A stretch of 31,966 nucleotides of DNA from Halobacteriovoraceae bacterium (GCA_020635115.1 JACKAK010000017.1:1-31966), one strand, 5' to 3'; positions 15,834 to 24,193 are shown, counted from the stretch's first letter. The notes: generated from the letters alone by a model not told the origin. Numbers and translations: made by a program.

Positions 15834-17108
15834 ATGGATAAGAATTGGTTAATACGTACAACTTCAAAGCAAATACTTGGTCCCATATCCAAGCAAAAGA
15901 TACTGGAGTTGATTGAGAAGGGCTCCATTTCAGGAGATGATGAAATTTGTTCAGGTAACGGATATTGGTTTAAAATCCGTGAAGAAGAACTCGTAAAGTT
16001 ATATGTTTTTGGGAATAAAAAACAACCTTTTAATCCTATTTCAGAAGCAGAATCTTTGTTTTATAAACAATCCCAAATAAAAATTGAACAGCTGGCACCG
16101 ATTGAAAAGATAAATCCTAATATACCTATCGCACCAAAAGAAAATTTTGAGCTTGATCTTGAATTTGACTCTCAAATTAATATTTCACTGGAAGAAATTC
16201 AACAAGATGCCGATACTCATCAAAATACAAGTGTACAGCACCATATTGAAGATGATAGTGCACATGATATAACTGTAGTAGGCACAAATTTACTTAGAAA
16301 TGATGAACAAGTTCCACCAATAGATAAAAAAAGCGCTCATCCTGAAACTACTAAGGAAAGTGATGTCGTTTTACCCAACGATGATGATTTAGACTTCCCT
16401 GATATTAATCAACAGATTGATGACCAATTGAATTTATCTGCTTTTGCACCACCTCCCAAGACTCCTACTTTGGATTTAAGTGATGAGGAAATTCAATCAA
16501 ATGAAGAAGTGTTGGTTGAGTATCCTAAACATGAAATTTTTCAGAATTTAGACGAAGAAGTAGTAGTTGAATCAGATGAAAAAGAGGCGAAAGTTGGAGA
16601 AGAGACTATAGATGGTTATAAATTACCAGCTAGTGAGGATTTAGAATACCCCGACATGGGTGAAGTTCCAATTAGAGGTAAAGCAAGTGTCTTCGATTCA
16701 GAATTTGAAATAGAGCAAATTGAAGATAGGGAGGGTTTGTCTTTAGATAATAATCAATTGAGATCTCAAGAAACAGATATCGAAGAAGAGCAAGACGACT
16801 CTAGAAAAAGTAGAAACTACGAACCTACATCAATTTCAGAATTAATCACTGATAACAAAAAGAAAAAAATAGAAGTTCTAGAAGATGCTGATGATTTTGA
16901 AAATACAAAAAAAATGGACAAAAAACTAATTCTCATCATTTTAGGTACTTTTATTTTTGGAATAATTTGTGCCCTTATTGCTTTCAAATTCCTTCTTACC
17001 CAAGAAAGTAGTAATATTTTTCAAATTATACCATCTGCATATGCTCAGGATGCCTCTGAAAATTTTGTAAAAAAAAAAGTATATATGAAGAAAAGTCTTA
17101 TAATTTAG
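15834..17108 (+). CDS. GYF_2-domain membrane protein, upstream part of a gene interrupted at A10
   Basis: 424 residues in this frame. Residues ~3-60 form a GYF_2 (DUF4339) domain (NWLIRTTSKQILGPISKQKI ... GYWFKIREEEL). Residues ~70-360 are long, acidic and low in complexity, probably disordered. A membrane helix lies at 365-388 (LILIILGTFIFGIICALIAF). The frame ends just after a run of ten A with the abrupt tail VYMKKSLII, whereas the -1 frame continues for 410 codons of well-behaved protein. The intended product is probably an 825-residue protein with the N-terminus in the cytosol and the C-terminus in the periplasm. The gene starts 16 bases after the MCE gene, so it may serve envelope transport. 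Function unknown. Confidence 0.75.
   Translation: MDKNWLIRTTSKQILGPISKQKILELIEKGSISGDDEICSGNGYWFKIREEELVKLYVFGNKKQPFNPISEAESLFYKQSQIKIEQLAPIEKINPNIPIAPKENFELDLEFDSQINISLEEIQQDADTHQNTSVQHHIEDDSAHDITVVGTNLLRNDEQVPPIDKKSAHPETTKESDVVLPNDDDLDFPDINQQIDDQLNLSAFAPPPKTPTLDLSDEEIQSNEEVLVEYPKHEIFQNLDEEVVVESDEKEAKVGEETIDGYKLPASEDLEYPDMGEVPIRGKASVFDSEFEIEQIEDREGLSLDNNQLRSQETDIEEEQDDSRKSRNYEPTSISELITDNKKKKIEVLEDADDFENTKKMDKKLILIILGTFIFGIICALIAFKFLLTQESSNIFQIIPSAYAQDASENFVKKKVYMKKSLII
17069..17078 (+). other. A10 slippery run: candidate programmed frameshift or transcriptional slippage site
   Basis: Ten consecutive A follow GT at the place where the 15834 frame and the downstream frame overlap (both are open from 17060 to 17105). 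Reading GTA AAA AAA AAA and then slipping back one base gives AGT ATA TAT GAA and an open frame to 18310. Runs of nine or more A are known to promote RNA polymerase slippage, and A-rich heptamers promote -1 ribosomal frameshifting. Confidence 0.65.
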
Positions 17109-18310
17109 ATAATCTTTCAATTACTTTCAATTATGCCCTCTTTGATCAATTTGTAAAAATTTATGATTCCTCCTCTCCAAAGGACTGTGAATCGATTCAA
17201 AACTTTCAATTCAAAGTATATACAATTTTTACAAATGAGATCTCAGATGAAATGAAATCTTTATATTCAAAATGCATGTATAAATTTAATCTTGAAGAAA
17301 GAAATTTATTAGAGAATCTTTTTAACAGGAAATATCATCAGGATGTTTCTTCAAACAATCTCTTTGACATCAAAGAAGAGAAAATACAAAAATATTTTGA
17401 ACTCAAAAGCATTCAATTAATTAAAGTCAGACAACTCATTATGAAATATTTTGTGAATAACGAAGTGAAAGTTGATAAAAAAATTCTTTCTGAAGATATA
17501 AAAAATCTTCAAGATACTTATCAATATTTTCCTGTTTGGTCTAAAATTATTGAAATAGGAATATATCTCAACACTGAAAATAAAGGCAAAATTAGACAAT
17601 CAATTAAAAAATTATTGTTGTTATCACCATTTGAATTGAGAACTTCACTTCAGATATTTAATGATGATTTATTAAAAAAGTTTATTAAATCATTTACTAA
17701 TAAAATCAATGGCATCGAATCAGTTAAAGAAAAAGAAATGTTGATAAGCTACATTTATAATATTGCAGATGAAAATACAGTAGTAAAAGAAAATTTTAAA
17801 GATTATGCAATCTGGCCATTAAATGAGCTAAGAAATAGCTTTGGCTCTTACAATTATGGAATTAAATTCATTGGGACTTGGTATTATTTACTATCTAAAC
17901 GAATCAGTGAAAATGAAATCTTCAAACTACTGGATCGTAAGCTGGATAGTAAAAACGTTCATGAAATCCCTAAAGAACATTTCTGGATTTTTTACCGATA
18001 TAATCCAGTGGATGACAATATTAGAAAAATTATTAATGAAAAAATTGAAAAGATTTCACTCAGTGATGATTTAACGGATCTCATTTTGATGGATATTTTG
18101 ATTGAAAATGATTCAATTTTTCAATTTCTTAAAAATAGTAAAATTGTAAAAATCCCCAAACTCAAAATCAATTATAAACGAAAGATATTGGAACAACTCA
18201 TTTATAAAGCAGAATCTTTACAATACCCCATTCTAGAGCTATTTAAGCTCGGTGATAGAAGAGAAGAACTGCTATGGGCAATGATAAAAGAAATCTCAAT
18301 AAAATTGTAA
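17078..18310 (+). CDS. Downstream part of the GYF_2 membrane protein (periplasmic region), -1 frame
   Basis: The frame is open from 17060 and encodes 410 residues after the A10 slip. The first in-frame ATG is at 17252 (352 residues), but no Shine-Dalgarno sequence precedes it and the 58 codons before it read as ordinary protein (YNLDNLSITFNYALFDQFV), which argues against a separate gene starting there. No domain is recognised; the sequence is helical and rich in Lys, Ile and Glu, possibly a helical-repeat periplasmic domain. It overlaps the following YrdC-like gene by 37 bases. If the A10 run is a genuine fixed error, this would instead be the remnant of a broken gene. Confidence 0.65.
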   Translation, partial: SIYEEKSYNLDNLSITFNYALFDQFVKIYDSSSPKDCESIQNFQFKVYTIFTNEISDEMKSLYSKCMYKFNLEERNLLENLFNRKYHQDVSSNNLFDIKEEKIQKYFELKSIQLIKVRQLIMKYFVNNEVKVDKKILSEDIKNLQDTYQYFPVWSKIIEIGIYLNTENKGKIRQSIKKLLLLSPFELRTSLQIFNDDLLKKFIKSFTNKINGIESVKEKEMLISYIYNIADENTVVKENFKDYAIWPLNELRNSFGSYNYGIKFIGTWYYLLSKRISENEIFKLLDRKLDSKNVHEIPKEHFWIFYRYNPVDDNIRKIINEKIEKISLSDDLTDLILMDILIENDSIFQFLKNSKIVKIPKLKINYKRKILEQLIYKAESLQYPILELFKLGDRREELLWAMIKEISIKL

Positions 18311-18879
18311 TCTACCCAACTGATACCGTATGGGGAATCGGTGCGAGTGTATTTGATAAAATAGCACAAGAATCAATAGCAAAAATTAAAAAAACTGAAA
18401 TCTCTAAACCAAATTCAGTGCTTTTCTATAATTCAGCTCACCTTTTATGCTATCTATCTCATGTTCCAAGTATTCTAACTGAAATCATTAATAAAAAACA
18501 ATTTGAATTAGGATTAAGTGTTCTAATCAAAAAAGATAATTTCAAATCAATTCATAAATATATTCCAGAGACTACTGATTTTGTTTCCATCAGAATTCTT
18601 GAGTACGCACCCATTCGCAATCTGATCAATGATTATTTCTGTGGACATCCAATTACAACAACAAGCTTAAATTTTCATGGTGAAAATCCTATCATTCAAG
18701 AAGCACAGGCCATCGAATTTCAAAAGAAATTTCAAGAGGAAACTTTTTTATTTCCCATTCCCAAACTAATTCCTTATGGTTTGCCATCAACAATAATTAA
18801 AATTGATGATAATGAATCTATTCAAGTCATACGGGAAGGGCAGAATTTTAAAAAAATTCTTAGAGAATATGGACTATAG
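18274..18879 (+). CDS. YrdC/Sua5-domain protein (TsaC-like)
   Basis: 201 residues. The opening IVIYPTDTVWGIGASVFD matches the P-T-D-T-V/Y-x-G-L segment of the YrdC/Sua5 family, which makes threonylcarbamoyl-AMP for the t6A modification of tRNA. SIRI followed by ITTTSLNFHGE and LPSTIIKIDD match the later S-I-R-x-P, T-S-A-N-x-S-G and S-T-I/V-V blocks. The family's K-x-R...K-P-L motif reads KKTEISKPNSVLF, so the Arg is missing, and the protein is divergent overall. It may be the cell's TsaC or a YciO-like paralogue. It overlaps the preceding frame by 37 bases and the next gene by 11. Confidence 0.75.
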   Translation: MGNDKRNLNKIVIYPTDTVWGIGASVFDKIAQESIAKIKKTEISKPNSVLFYNSAHLLCYLSHVPSILTEIINKKQFELGLSVLIKKDNFKSIHKYIPETTDFVSIRILEYAPIRNLINDYFCGHPITTTSLNFHGENPIIQEAQAIEFQKKFQEETFLFPIPKLIPYGLPSTIIKIDDNESIQVIREGQNFKKILREYGL

Positions 18880-19414
18880 CTCACCTCGGTTTTATCGTTT
18901 TAATGAAGACAGTATTAAACTTGTGAAGTTTATCTTGAAAAATACCAATATGATACAAATTAAAAATGTCCTTGATTTTTGCTGTGGTAACGGAATTATT
19001 GGCATAGAAATGGCCAGAAGTTATAAAGGTAACTCTATTGAAAGTATAACTTTTTTAGAAAAACAAACTGAATTTTCTGAGCATCTAAATTTAAATTTAA
19101 AATTTTTAGATTCGAGTATTAGAGTAAATGTAGTATTCAACGACTTCAAAGATTTTTTAACAAATGAAAAATTTGATTTAATTCTTAGCAATCCTCCCTT
19201 CTTTAGAGAAGGACATGGCAGAGCTTGTGACAATCTAAAGAAACATCTTTGCAGACATCAAGTTAATTTTACCGATGATGATCTCATTTCGTTTGTTAGA
19301 TCCCATCTCAGTCATACAGGAGTTGGTTATCTGATATTACCTAGAGCTTTATTGGATAAAAAAATTGAGGTTCACCCGATAGGAAAAATGTTTATCAATT
19401 GTATTTCTGTCTGA
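18869..19414 (+). CDS. TrmN6-like tRNA1(Val) adenine-N6 methyltransferase
   Basis: 181 residues from the ATG at 18869. A class I SAM-dependent methyltransferase: VLDFCCGNGIIGIEMA is motif I, and ILSNPPFFREG is the N-P-P-F/Y motif of enzymes that methylate an exocyclic amino group. The N-terminal FYRFNEDSIKLVKF and the downstream LCRHQ (for A-R-H-E) match TrmN6, which modifies A37 of tRNA1(Val). It is shorter than the usual ~245 residues, lacking much of the C-terminus, so the assignment is to the family only. An in-frame ATG at 18803 is possible, but 18869 aligns better with the family start. It ends the plus-strand run and converges with the DciA-like gene 8 bases away. Confidence 0.7.
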   Translation: MDYSSPRFYRFNEDSIKLVKFILKNTNMIQIKNVLDFCCGNGIIGIEMARSYKGNSIESITFLEKQTEFSEHLNLNLKFLDSSIRVNVVFNDFKDFLTNEKFDLILSNPPFFREGHGRACDNLKKHLCRHQVNFTDDDLISFVRSHLSHTGVGYLILPRALLDKKIEVHPIGKMFINCISV

Positions 19415-19422
19415 TTTTTACA

Positions 19423-19887
19423 TTAGCAATCTATATTTTTTTGGATATAAATACTTATTAGCGATTCTTTGACTTCATCATCTTCAAGATCTTTAAACAA
19501 CTCTTTTGCCTGTTTTTCCAAACTCATTCTTTTAGGAGAGAACAAATGATCTCTCTGTGGAATAATTTCTTTCTTCTTTATTCTCTTATTTATAAGGGCC
19601 TTACGACTTTCAAAAAAAGCTGGATTATACTGAAACTTTAATCGATTGATACTTTTGGAAAGTTTTGGAAATTTTTTGTAAATTTGTGAAAGAATTTCCC
19701 TTTCCAAGAGCGCTAATTGTTGAGCAAATACGCTATGATTGCATAAAATAACTAATGTTTTAAATTCATTTTTTAAAGGAAGTGTATGAGCAGCATTTCT
19801 AGGTCCAACAATCTCATCCCATCTCTCTATAAGAAAAAAAAAGTCGAAAAATTCGTTTTGACTAAATGTGTCTGAAATTCTTTTCAT
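19423..19887 (-). CDS. DciA/DUF721-family protein
   Basis: 154 residues from the ATG at 19887 (an in-frame GTG at 19902 lacks a Shine-Dalgarno sequence). The segment LIERWDEIVGPRNAAHTLPL, then LVILCNHSVFAQQLALLEREI and INRLKFQYN, matches the W-x-x-x-V-G-x-x-x-A-x-H-T ... S-x-x-x-A-x-Q-L pattern of DUF721, which includes DciA, a loader of the replicative helicase in bacteria without DnaC. The C-terminal ~60 residues are basic and unassigned. It stands alone on the minus strand between two plus-strand groups. Confidence 0.7.
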   Translation of the reverse strand: MKRISDTFSQNEFFDFFFLIERWDEIVGPRNAAHTLPLKNEFKTLVILCNHSVFAQQLALLEREILSQIYKKFPKLSKSINRLKFQYNPAFFESRKALINKRIKKKEIIPQRDHLFSPKRMSLEKQAKELFKDLEDDEVKESLISIYIQKNIDC

Positions 19888-19918
19888 AGTCGACTCTAAC
19901 ACAAAAAATGTATATTTT

Positions 19919-19948
19919 TTAGCATCCCGATTGATTAAATTATGCTAA
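19919..19948. promoter_or_regulatory. Inverted repeat in the dciA-like/lptE divergent region
   Basis: TTAGCAT at 19919-19925 and ATGCTAA at 19942-19948 form a perfect 7-bp inverted repeat with a 16-base spacer, in the 92-base gap between divergent starts. It may be a regulatory site for either gene; the -10/-35 elements are not clear. Confidence 0.25.
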
Positions 19949-19979
19949 TTTTTGCCTGTATCAAGACCAGTGGAGGCCT

Positions 19980-20678
19980 ATGCGACGGAGAGTTATTATA
20001 TTATTTATGCTTATTCTGACTTCATCTTGTGCAGGGCGAAGAGTACGCTATTTTACAAGCCCATTTTCCGAATATGGAATTAAAACTGTTCACATACGCC
20101 CCATTGAAAATAATTCTCACTATCCACTCATTGGCAATTCTTTAACAGCATCTATTTATGAACTTTTCAGAAAATATGATGGACTGGAGGTGAAAATAAC
20201 TTACGACCTAAATGCCGATGCGATTGTTGTTGGCCATCTTTCTCAATCTCATAGAAAATATATAGACTCTCTTCTTTCTCAATCTTCTTCTGATTTTTAC
20301 ACTGAAAATGATAAATCGATTTCTAACTCAATTGGCGAACGAGATGATTTTGTCGTAAAACAAACAGGTATCATCGATCTTGACCTGAAGTTGTCCATGC
20401 TTCTTAAACCTACCCAAGAAGATATCCAATACGCTCTCAAATCTTCAAATAAGAATTCTGTGCCTACTGTGAGATATGTATTTAGCGAACATTTCGATTT
20501 AACAAGTTCCGTAAGTTATTCGATTAGAGGAACACATAACTCAAATAAATCCTATGATGTTGATCTTGGCGGTGTTGTAAACTATACAAATTCAAAATAT
20601 AACACGAATAAAGCAATCGAAAATATTGTTCTTAATTTTTCAGAAAGCTTAAAGAATAGGGTTTTTAATGTCTTCTAA
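19980..20678 (+). CDS. lptE: LptE-like LPS-assembly lipoprotein
   Basis: 232 residues. A lipoprotein signal peptide is clear: MRRRVIILFMLILTSSC, cysteine at 17. The following YFTSPFSEYGIKTVHIRPIEN and the segment ADAIVVGHLSQSHRKY fit LptE, the outer-membrane lipoprotein that plugs LptD during lipopolysaccharide insertion. Sequence conservation in LptE is low, so the gene order is important evidence: it overlaps holA by 11 bases, the same lptE-holA pairing seen in many Gram-negative bacteria. GTGGAGG precedes the ATG. An unrelated lipoprotein cannot be ruled out. Confidence 0.75.
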   Translation: MRRRVIILFMLILTSSCAGRRVRYFTSPFSEYGIKTVHIRPIENNSHYPLIGNSLTASIYELFRKYDGLEVKITYDLNADAIVVGHLSQSHRKYIDSLLSQSSSDFYTENDKSISNSIGERDDFVVKQTGIIDLDLKLSMLLKPTQEDIQYALKSSNKNSVPTVRYVFSEHFDLTSSVSYSIRGTHNSNKSYDVDLGGVVNYTNSKYNTNKAIENIVLNFSESLKNRVFNVF

Positions 20679-21630
20679 GTGGCTTCCGTGGGACTTTCTT
20701 AGTACTCATCGTGATTTTATTTATCAAGACAGACCAGGCGTCTATGCCTACCATGTTTTTGATCCTATCGTTGAAAAAGTCCTCTTCAATCGCGTACATG
20801 ACAGAGCATTAAAGGGCCAAAAATTCAATGTGAAGCTTGGGTCTGAAGTTAGCGTGGATTGGCTTGAAACAGAATTATTTACATTGAGTCTTTTTCAAGA
20901 TCGGTTTCCTATTCTTATTTTACATTGTGAAAAGCTCAGTCCTGCTGTCATAAAATTTTTAAGTGAACGCAAGCGGTGGGATAACGATAGATTTATCTTC
21001 TTTTCATTTACAAAAATAACTAAATTTTTTTCATCGTGGCCAGGATTAAAACAAGAAAATTCTTATTTCTATGAGGTTACGCCCCCTCGTTTTTGGGAGA
21101 GTTTACAATTTGTTGATTTTCTGGCCAGCGAATTAAACCTCAATTTAGATTTAAAAATAAAAACTTTTCTAAGCGATAATTTAGGAAACAATGTCTCAGA
21201 GTTATATTCTACATTGAATATGATTTCACTAAAACATGCAACAATAGGTAAATATCTAACCTTCGAAGAAGTAAAAGAGATTGTTCAAAAGACGAATTAC
21301 GACCAATTTAAATTGGCCAGCATGTTCTCTCAAAAGCGTATGAAAGATTTTTTTACAGAGCTTCTAGAATGGCAAAATGATACAGAGGCACTAAGAAGTT
21401 TTTGTTACTTTATGCAAGGACATATATTTAAAATTTTAGATCCATCCTTTATTGAGAAAAAATCTAGACAATCAAAATACGATAAAGAAATTTTGAATGC
21501 TTCGAAAGTTTGGAAATCTGGAGAACTACTTAAGGGGATGCAATTTTTCTGCGACCTTGAAACGAAAATTAAACTAAATGATTTGTTCGTTGAAGAGCTA
21601 AGACTTAAGTATTTTAAAGTTTTTTCTTAA
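20668..21630 (+). CDS. holA: DNA polymerase III delta subunit
   Basis: 320 residues, close to the usual ~340. HolA opens the sliding clamp within the clamp-loader. The early segment GVYAYHVFDPIVEKVLF, the LFTLSLFQDRFPILILHCEKL region (F-S-L/F-x-L-F-x-x-x-R-x-x-x-I) and the C-terminal FYFMQGHIFKIL / LRLKYFKVFS (usual L-x-x-x-L) fit the family. No Walker motif, as expected for delta. It overlaps lptE by 11 bases and is followed by a bidirectional terminator. Confidence 0.8.
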   Translation: MSSKWLPWDFLSTHRDFIYQDRPGVYAYHVFDPIVEKVLFNRVHDRALKGQKFNVKLGSEVSVDWLETELFTLSLFQDRFPILILHCEKLSPAVIKFLSERKRWDNDRFIFFSFTKITKFFSSWPGLKQENSYFYEVTPPRFWESLQFVDFLASELNLNLDLKIKTFLSDNLGNNVSELYSTLNMISLKHATIGKYLTFEEVKEIVQKTNYDQFKLASMFSQKRMKDFFTELLEWQNDTEALRSFCYFMQGHIFKILDPSFIEKKSRQSKYDKEILNASKVWKSGELLKGMQFFCDLETKIKLNDLFVEELRLKYFKVFS

Positions 21631-21643
21631 CTTTCTTTAAAAC

Positions 21644-21673
21644 AAAAAAAATCCTCTCAAAGAGAGGATTTTT
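21644..21673. terminator. Bidirectional intrinsic terminator between holA and rpsT
   Basis: ATCCTCTC (21651-21658), loop AAA, GAGAGGAT (21662-21669), flanked by eight A on the left and a T run on the right. It serves both the plus-strand holA and the minus-strand rpsT, whose stops lie 20-30 bases away on each side. Confidence 0.9.
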
Positions 21674-21695
21674 AAAATGTATTGATAATCAAAAC

Positions 21696-21956
21696 TTAAA
21701 TTTTATTAACTTGAGAAGTTAGTCTAGAAGTCTTTCTTGCAGCATTATTTGCCTTGAGAATTCCAGCACTAACCATTTTTGAAAGAAGCGATTGCGCCTC
21801 AGTCAATAGGCCTGTTGCCTTCGATTTATCATTTTCACTTATCGCAGTTCTAAGTTTTTTAATTGCAGATCTAGCTTCAGATAATCTACTTCTGTTTCTA
21901 GCAGTTTTACTAATAGTTTGTTTTGATCTTTTTTTCGCAGACTTGTGGTTTGCCAC
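21696..21956 (-). CDS. rpsT: 30S ribosomal protein S20
   Basis: 86 residues, the normal size, starting with the diagnostic ANHKSAKKRSKQ and rich in Lys, Arg and Ala. The start is GTG at 21956 with AAGGAG five bases upstream; a longer reading from a GTG before it would place that Shine-Dalgarno sequence inside the protein, so it is rejected. Non-AUG starts are known for S20 in other bacteria (UUG in E. coli), where they take part in autoregulation. The gene is a single transcript ending at the bidirectional terminator. Confidence 0.97.
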   Translation of the reverse strand: MANHKSAKKRSKQTISKTARNRSRLSEARSAIKKLRTAISENDKSKATGLLTEAQSLLSKMVSAGILKANNAARKTSRLTSQVNKI

Positions 21957-22000
21957 AGCTAACTCCTTCACATTAAATTAATGCCACAATTACAGCGCCT

Positions 22001-22029
22001 TTTGTATGATATTGAGTCTTTGTTGGCAA
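22001..22029 (-). promoter_or_regulatory. Candidate sigma-70 promoter of rpsT
   Basis: On the minus strand TTGCCA (22029-22024), a 17-base spacer and TACAAA (22006-22001) precede the GTG at 21956 by about 45 bases. The -35 matches five of six consensus bases and the -10 four of six. Confidence 0.45.
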
Positions 22030-22166
22030 GAATTATTTAAGAGATATGTAGATGTGTGTATGACTACCAGCGCTATCTGTTTTATATCTGTAAATATCGA
22101 CTTGTAAGAGTTCTAATGCTATATACTAAAAATATTTGGCCATTAGCAAAAAACAAAGGTGTTCTT

Positions 22167-23015
22167 ATGAAAATACAAAAGGTTGGTGTGATTGGTTCAG
22201 GGCAAATGGGACGAGGAATTATCCAAGTCGCGGCCATGTCTGGTCTGCAAACATATGTCTACGATGTATCTAAAGAGAGTCTAAATAATGCAATGGATTT
22301 TATACGTAACCAAATGCAAAAGGGCGTAAATAAAGAAAAATGGGATAATGCATTCTTGGAAGACACTCTCGGACTCATCATCGCAGAAGATTCTATCGAC
22401 AATTTAAGTGATTGTGACATTATTATCGAAGCTGCTAGTGAAAATAAAGAAATCAAATTCAAAATTTTTGAACGTTTAGATCAAATTGCAAAAAAAGAAT
22501 GTATTCTTGCAACAAACACGTCCTCAATATCAATAACTGAAATTGCGGCCGTAACCAATAGAGCTGACAAAGTCGCAGGGATGCATTTTATGAACCCTGT
22601 ACCAGTAATGAAACTGGTTGAAGGTATCAGAGGATTAGAAACTTCCGATGAAACTTTTAACAGTGTGAAAACACTGGCCGAAAAAATGGGAAAAACTTTT
22701 ATTTCTGTTCAAGATTTCCCAGGATTTGCAGTAAACAGAATACTTATGCCTATGATCAACGAAGCTGTTTATGCTTTATATGAAGGTCTGTCCAGTGTCG
22801 AAGATATTGATCAATCAATGAAACTTGGTTGCAATCAACCAATGGGACCTTTAGAGCTTGCTGATTTCATAGGACTCGATACATGTTTAGCAATTATGGA
22901 AATTCTTCACGAAGGACTGGGGGATACTAAATATAGACCTTGTCCTTTACTTAAAAAGTATGTGCTGGCCAAACGATTAGGTCGAAAGTCAGGTCGAGGT
23001 TTTTACGAGTATTAA
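22167..23015 (+). CDS. hbd: 3-hydroxyacyl-CoA (3-hydroxybutyryl-CoA) dehydrogenase
   Basis: 282 residues from the ATG at 22167, exactly the size of short-chain 3-hydroxyacyl-CoA dehydrogenases. The N-terminal VGVIGSGQMGRGIIQVAAMSG is the Rossmann NAD site; ATNTSSISITEIA, GMHFMNPVPVMKLVE (catalytic His) and DFPGFAVNRILMPMINEA are family signatures. It oxidises 3-hydroxyacyl-CoA to 3-oxoacyl-CoA or acts in reverse. AAAGGTG precedes this ATG; an upstream in-frame ATG at 22056 adds 37 residues with no family similarity and is rejected. It forms a pair with the acyl-CoA dehydrogenase 24 bases downstream. Confidence 0.95.
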   Translation: MKIQKVGVIGSGQMGRGIIQVAAMSGLQTYVYDVSKESLNNAMDFIRNQMQKGVNKEKWDNAFLEDTLGLIIAEDSIDNLSDCDIIIEAASENKEIKFKIFERLDQIAKKECILATNTSSISITEIAAVTNRADKVAGMHFMNPVPVMKLVEGIRGLETSDETFNSVKTLAEKMGKTFISVQDFPGFAVNRILMPMINEAVYALYEGLSSVEDIDQSMKLGCNQPMGPLELADFIGLDTCLAIMEILHEGLGDTKYRPCPLLKKYVLAKRLGRKSGRGFYEY

Positions 23016-23039
23016 TTAACAATCAGATAAGGTGATTCC

Positions 23040-24179
23040 ATGAGTATTGAAAAAGATTACGCTGAAATTAGAGATCTTGCAGCAAAATTTGCAGATTCGG
23101 AGCTGGCCCCCTTGGCAAAGAAAATTGATGAAGAAGGAAAAATTCCTCAAGAAATTTATCAAAAGCTCGCTGAAAATGGGTTTCTTGGAGTTTTTGTTCC
23201 TGAAGAATATGGTGGCGCTGGTTTAGACTATATAGCGTATTCTATCATTACGGACGAGCTATCTAGAGGATGTGCCTCCACAGGTGTACTTGTTTCTGCA
23301 CATAACTCATTGAGTATTTTTCCAATACTTGAATATGGCAACGAAGAACAGAAAAAAAAATATTTACCAAAAATGGCCAGTGGTGAATGGATAGGCTGTT
23401 TTTGTCTTAGTGAGCCCAATGCTGGATCAGATGCTGGTTCTTTAACAACATTTGCAGAGGACAAAGGTGACCATTTTGTCATTTCAGGGACTAAAAACTT
23501 TATTACTAATGGAAAAGAAGCAAACATTGCAATTGTTTTTGCTAAAACAGAAAAAACAAATGACCACAAAGGCATGTGTGCTTTTATAGTTGAAACAAGT
23601 GATCCAGGTTTTCAAGTTCAGAAACTCGAGGACAAGTTGGGAATTAAAGGATCTTCTACCGCGCAGATTTTTTTAGACAAAGTCAAAGTTCCCAAAGAAA
23701 ATCTATTGGGAAAAAGTGGCAAAGGTTTTAATATAGCTCTAAGCACCCTAGATGGTGGACGTATTGGCATCGCTGCTCAGGCCTTAGGTATTGCTAGAGC
23801 TGCTTTTAATTATGCAATTAGATATTCAAATGAAAGAGTACAATTTGGCAAACCCATTTCACAACTTCAGGCCATACAATTTATTCTGGCAGATATGAGT
23901 ACAAAAATTGCCGCTGCAAGATTACTTATTCTAGATGCAAGTGAGAAAAAAAATAATCGTGAAAATTATTCAAAAACTAGCGCGCAGGCCAAGCTTTTTG
24001 CTTCAGAGGCCGCAATGTGGATTACAACAAAGGCCATTCAGGTGTGTGGAGGTAACGGATATACAAAGGAATATCCTGTAGAGAGACATTTTCGCGATGC
24101 TAAAATAACTGAAATATATGAAGGAACTTCAGAGGTTCAAAGGTTAGTTATTGCTGCAAACGAGTTAAAAGAAATCTGA
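23040..24179 (+). CDS. Acyl-CoA dehydrogenase (short-chain/butyryl type)
   Basis: 379 residues, the standard length. FAD enzyme that introduces the 2,3 double bond in acyl-CoA. Seen: CFCLSEPNAGSDAG (signature 1), ISGTKNFITNG, YSNERVQFGKPIS, and QVCGGNGYTKEYPVERHFRDAK followed by EIYEGTSEVQRLVIA, which contains the catalytic Glu of short- and medium-chain enzymes. It needs an electron-transfer flavoprotein, not encoded here. With the upstream 3-hydroxyacyl-CoA dehydrogenase it covers two steps of beta-oxidation or butyrate metabolism. Confidence 0.95.
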   Translation: MSIEKDYAEIRDLAAKFADSELAPLAKKIDEEGKIPQEIYQKLAENGFLGVFVPEEYGGAGLDYIAYSIITDELSRGCASTGVLVSAHNSLSIFPILEYGNEEQKKKYLPKMASGEWIGCFCLSEPNAGSDAGSLTTFAEDKGDHFVISGTKNFITNGKEANIAIVFAKTEKTNDHKGMCAFIVETSDPGFQVQKLEDKLGIKGSSTAQIFLDKVKVPKENLLGKSGKGFNIALSTLDGGRIGIAAQALGIARAAFNYAIRYSNERVQFGKPISQLQAIQFILADMSTKIAAARLLILDASEKKNNRENYSKTSAQAKLFASEAAMWITTKAIQVCGGNGYTKEYPVERHFRDAKITEIYEGTSEVQRLVIAANELKEI

Positions 24180-24181
24180 TA

Positions 24182-24193
24182 TACTCATGAGTA
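24182..24193. promoter_or_regulatory. 12-bp palindrome after the acyl-CoA dehydrogenase gene
   Basis: TACTCATGAGTA is a perfect palindrome 2 bases after the stop codon. It lacks a T run, so it is not a clear terminator. Another imperfect repeat (GATAGG / CCTATTATC, about 24227-24252) and TTGACC near 24208 lie between it and the histone-like gene; the promoter of that gene is probably here but I cannot fix it. Confidence 0.25.

Noticed and set aside
23228..23575. A 115-codon open frame on the minus strand
   Set aside because: Antisense to the acyl-CoA dehydrogenase signature region; no support of its own.
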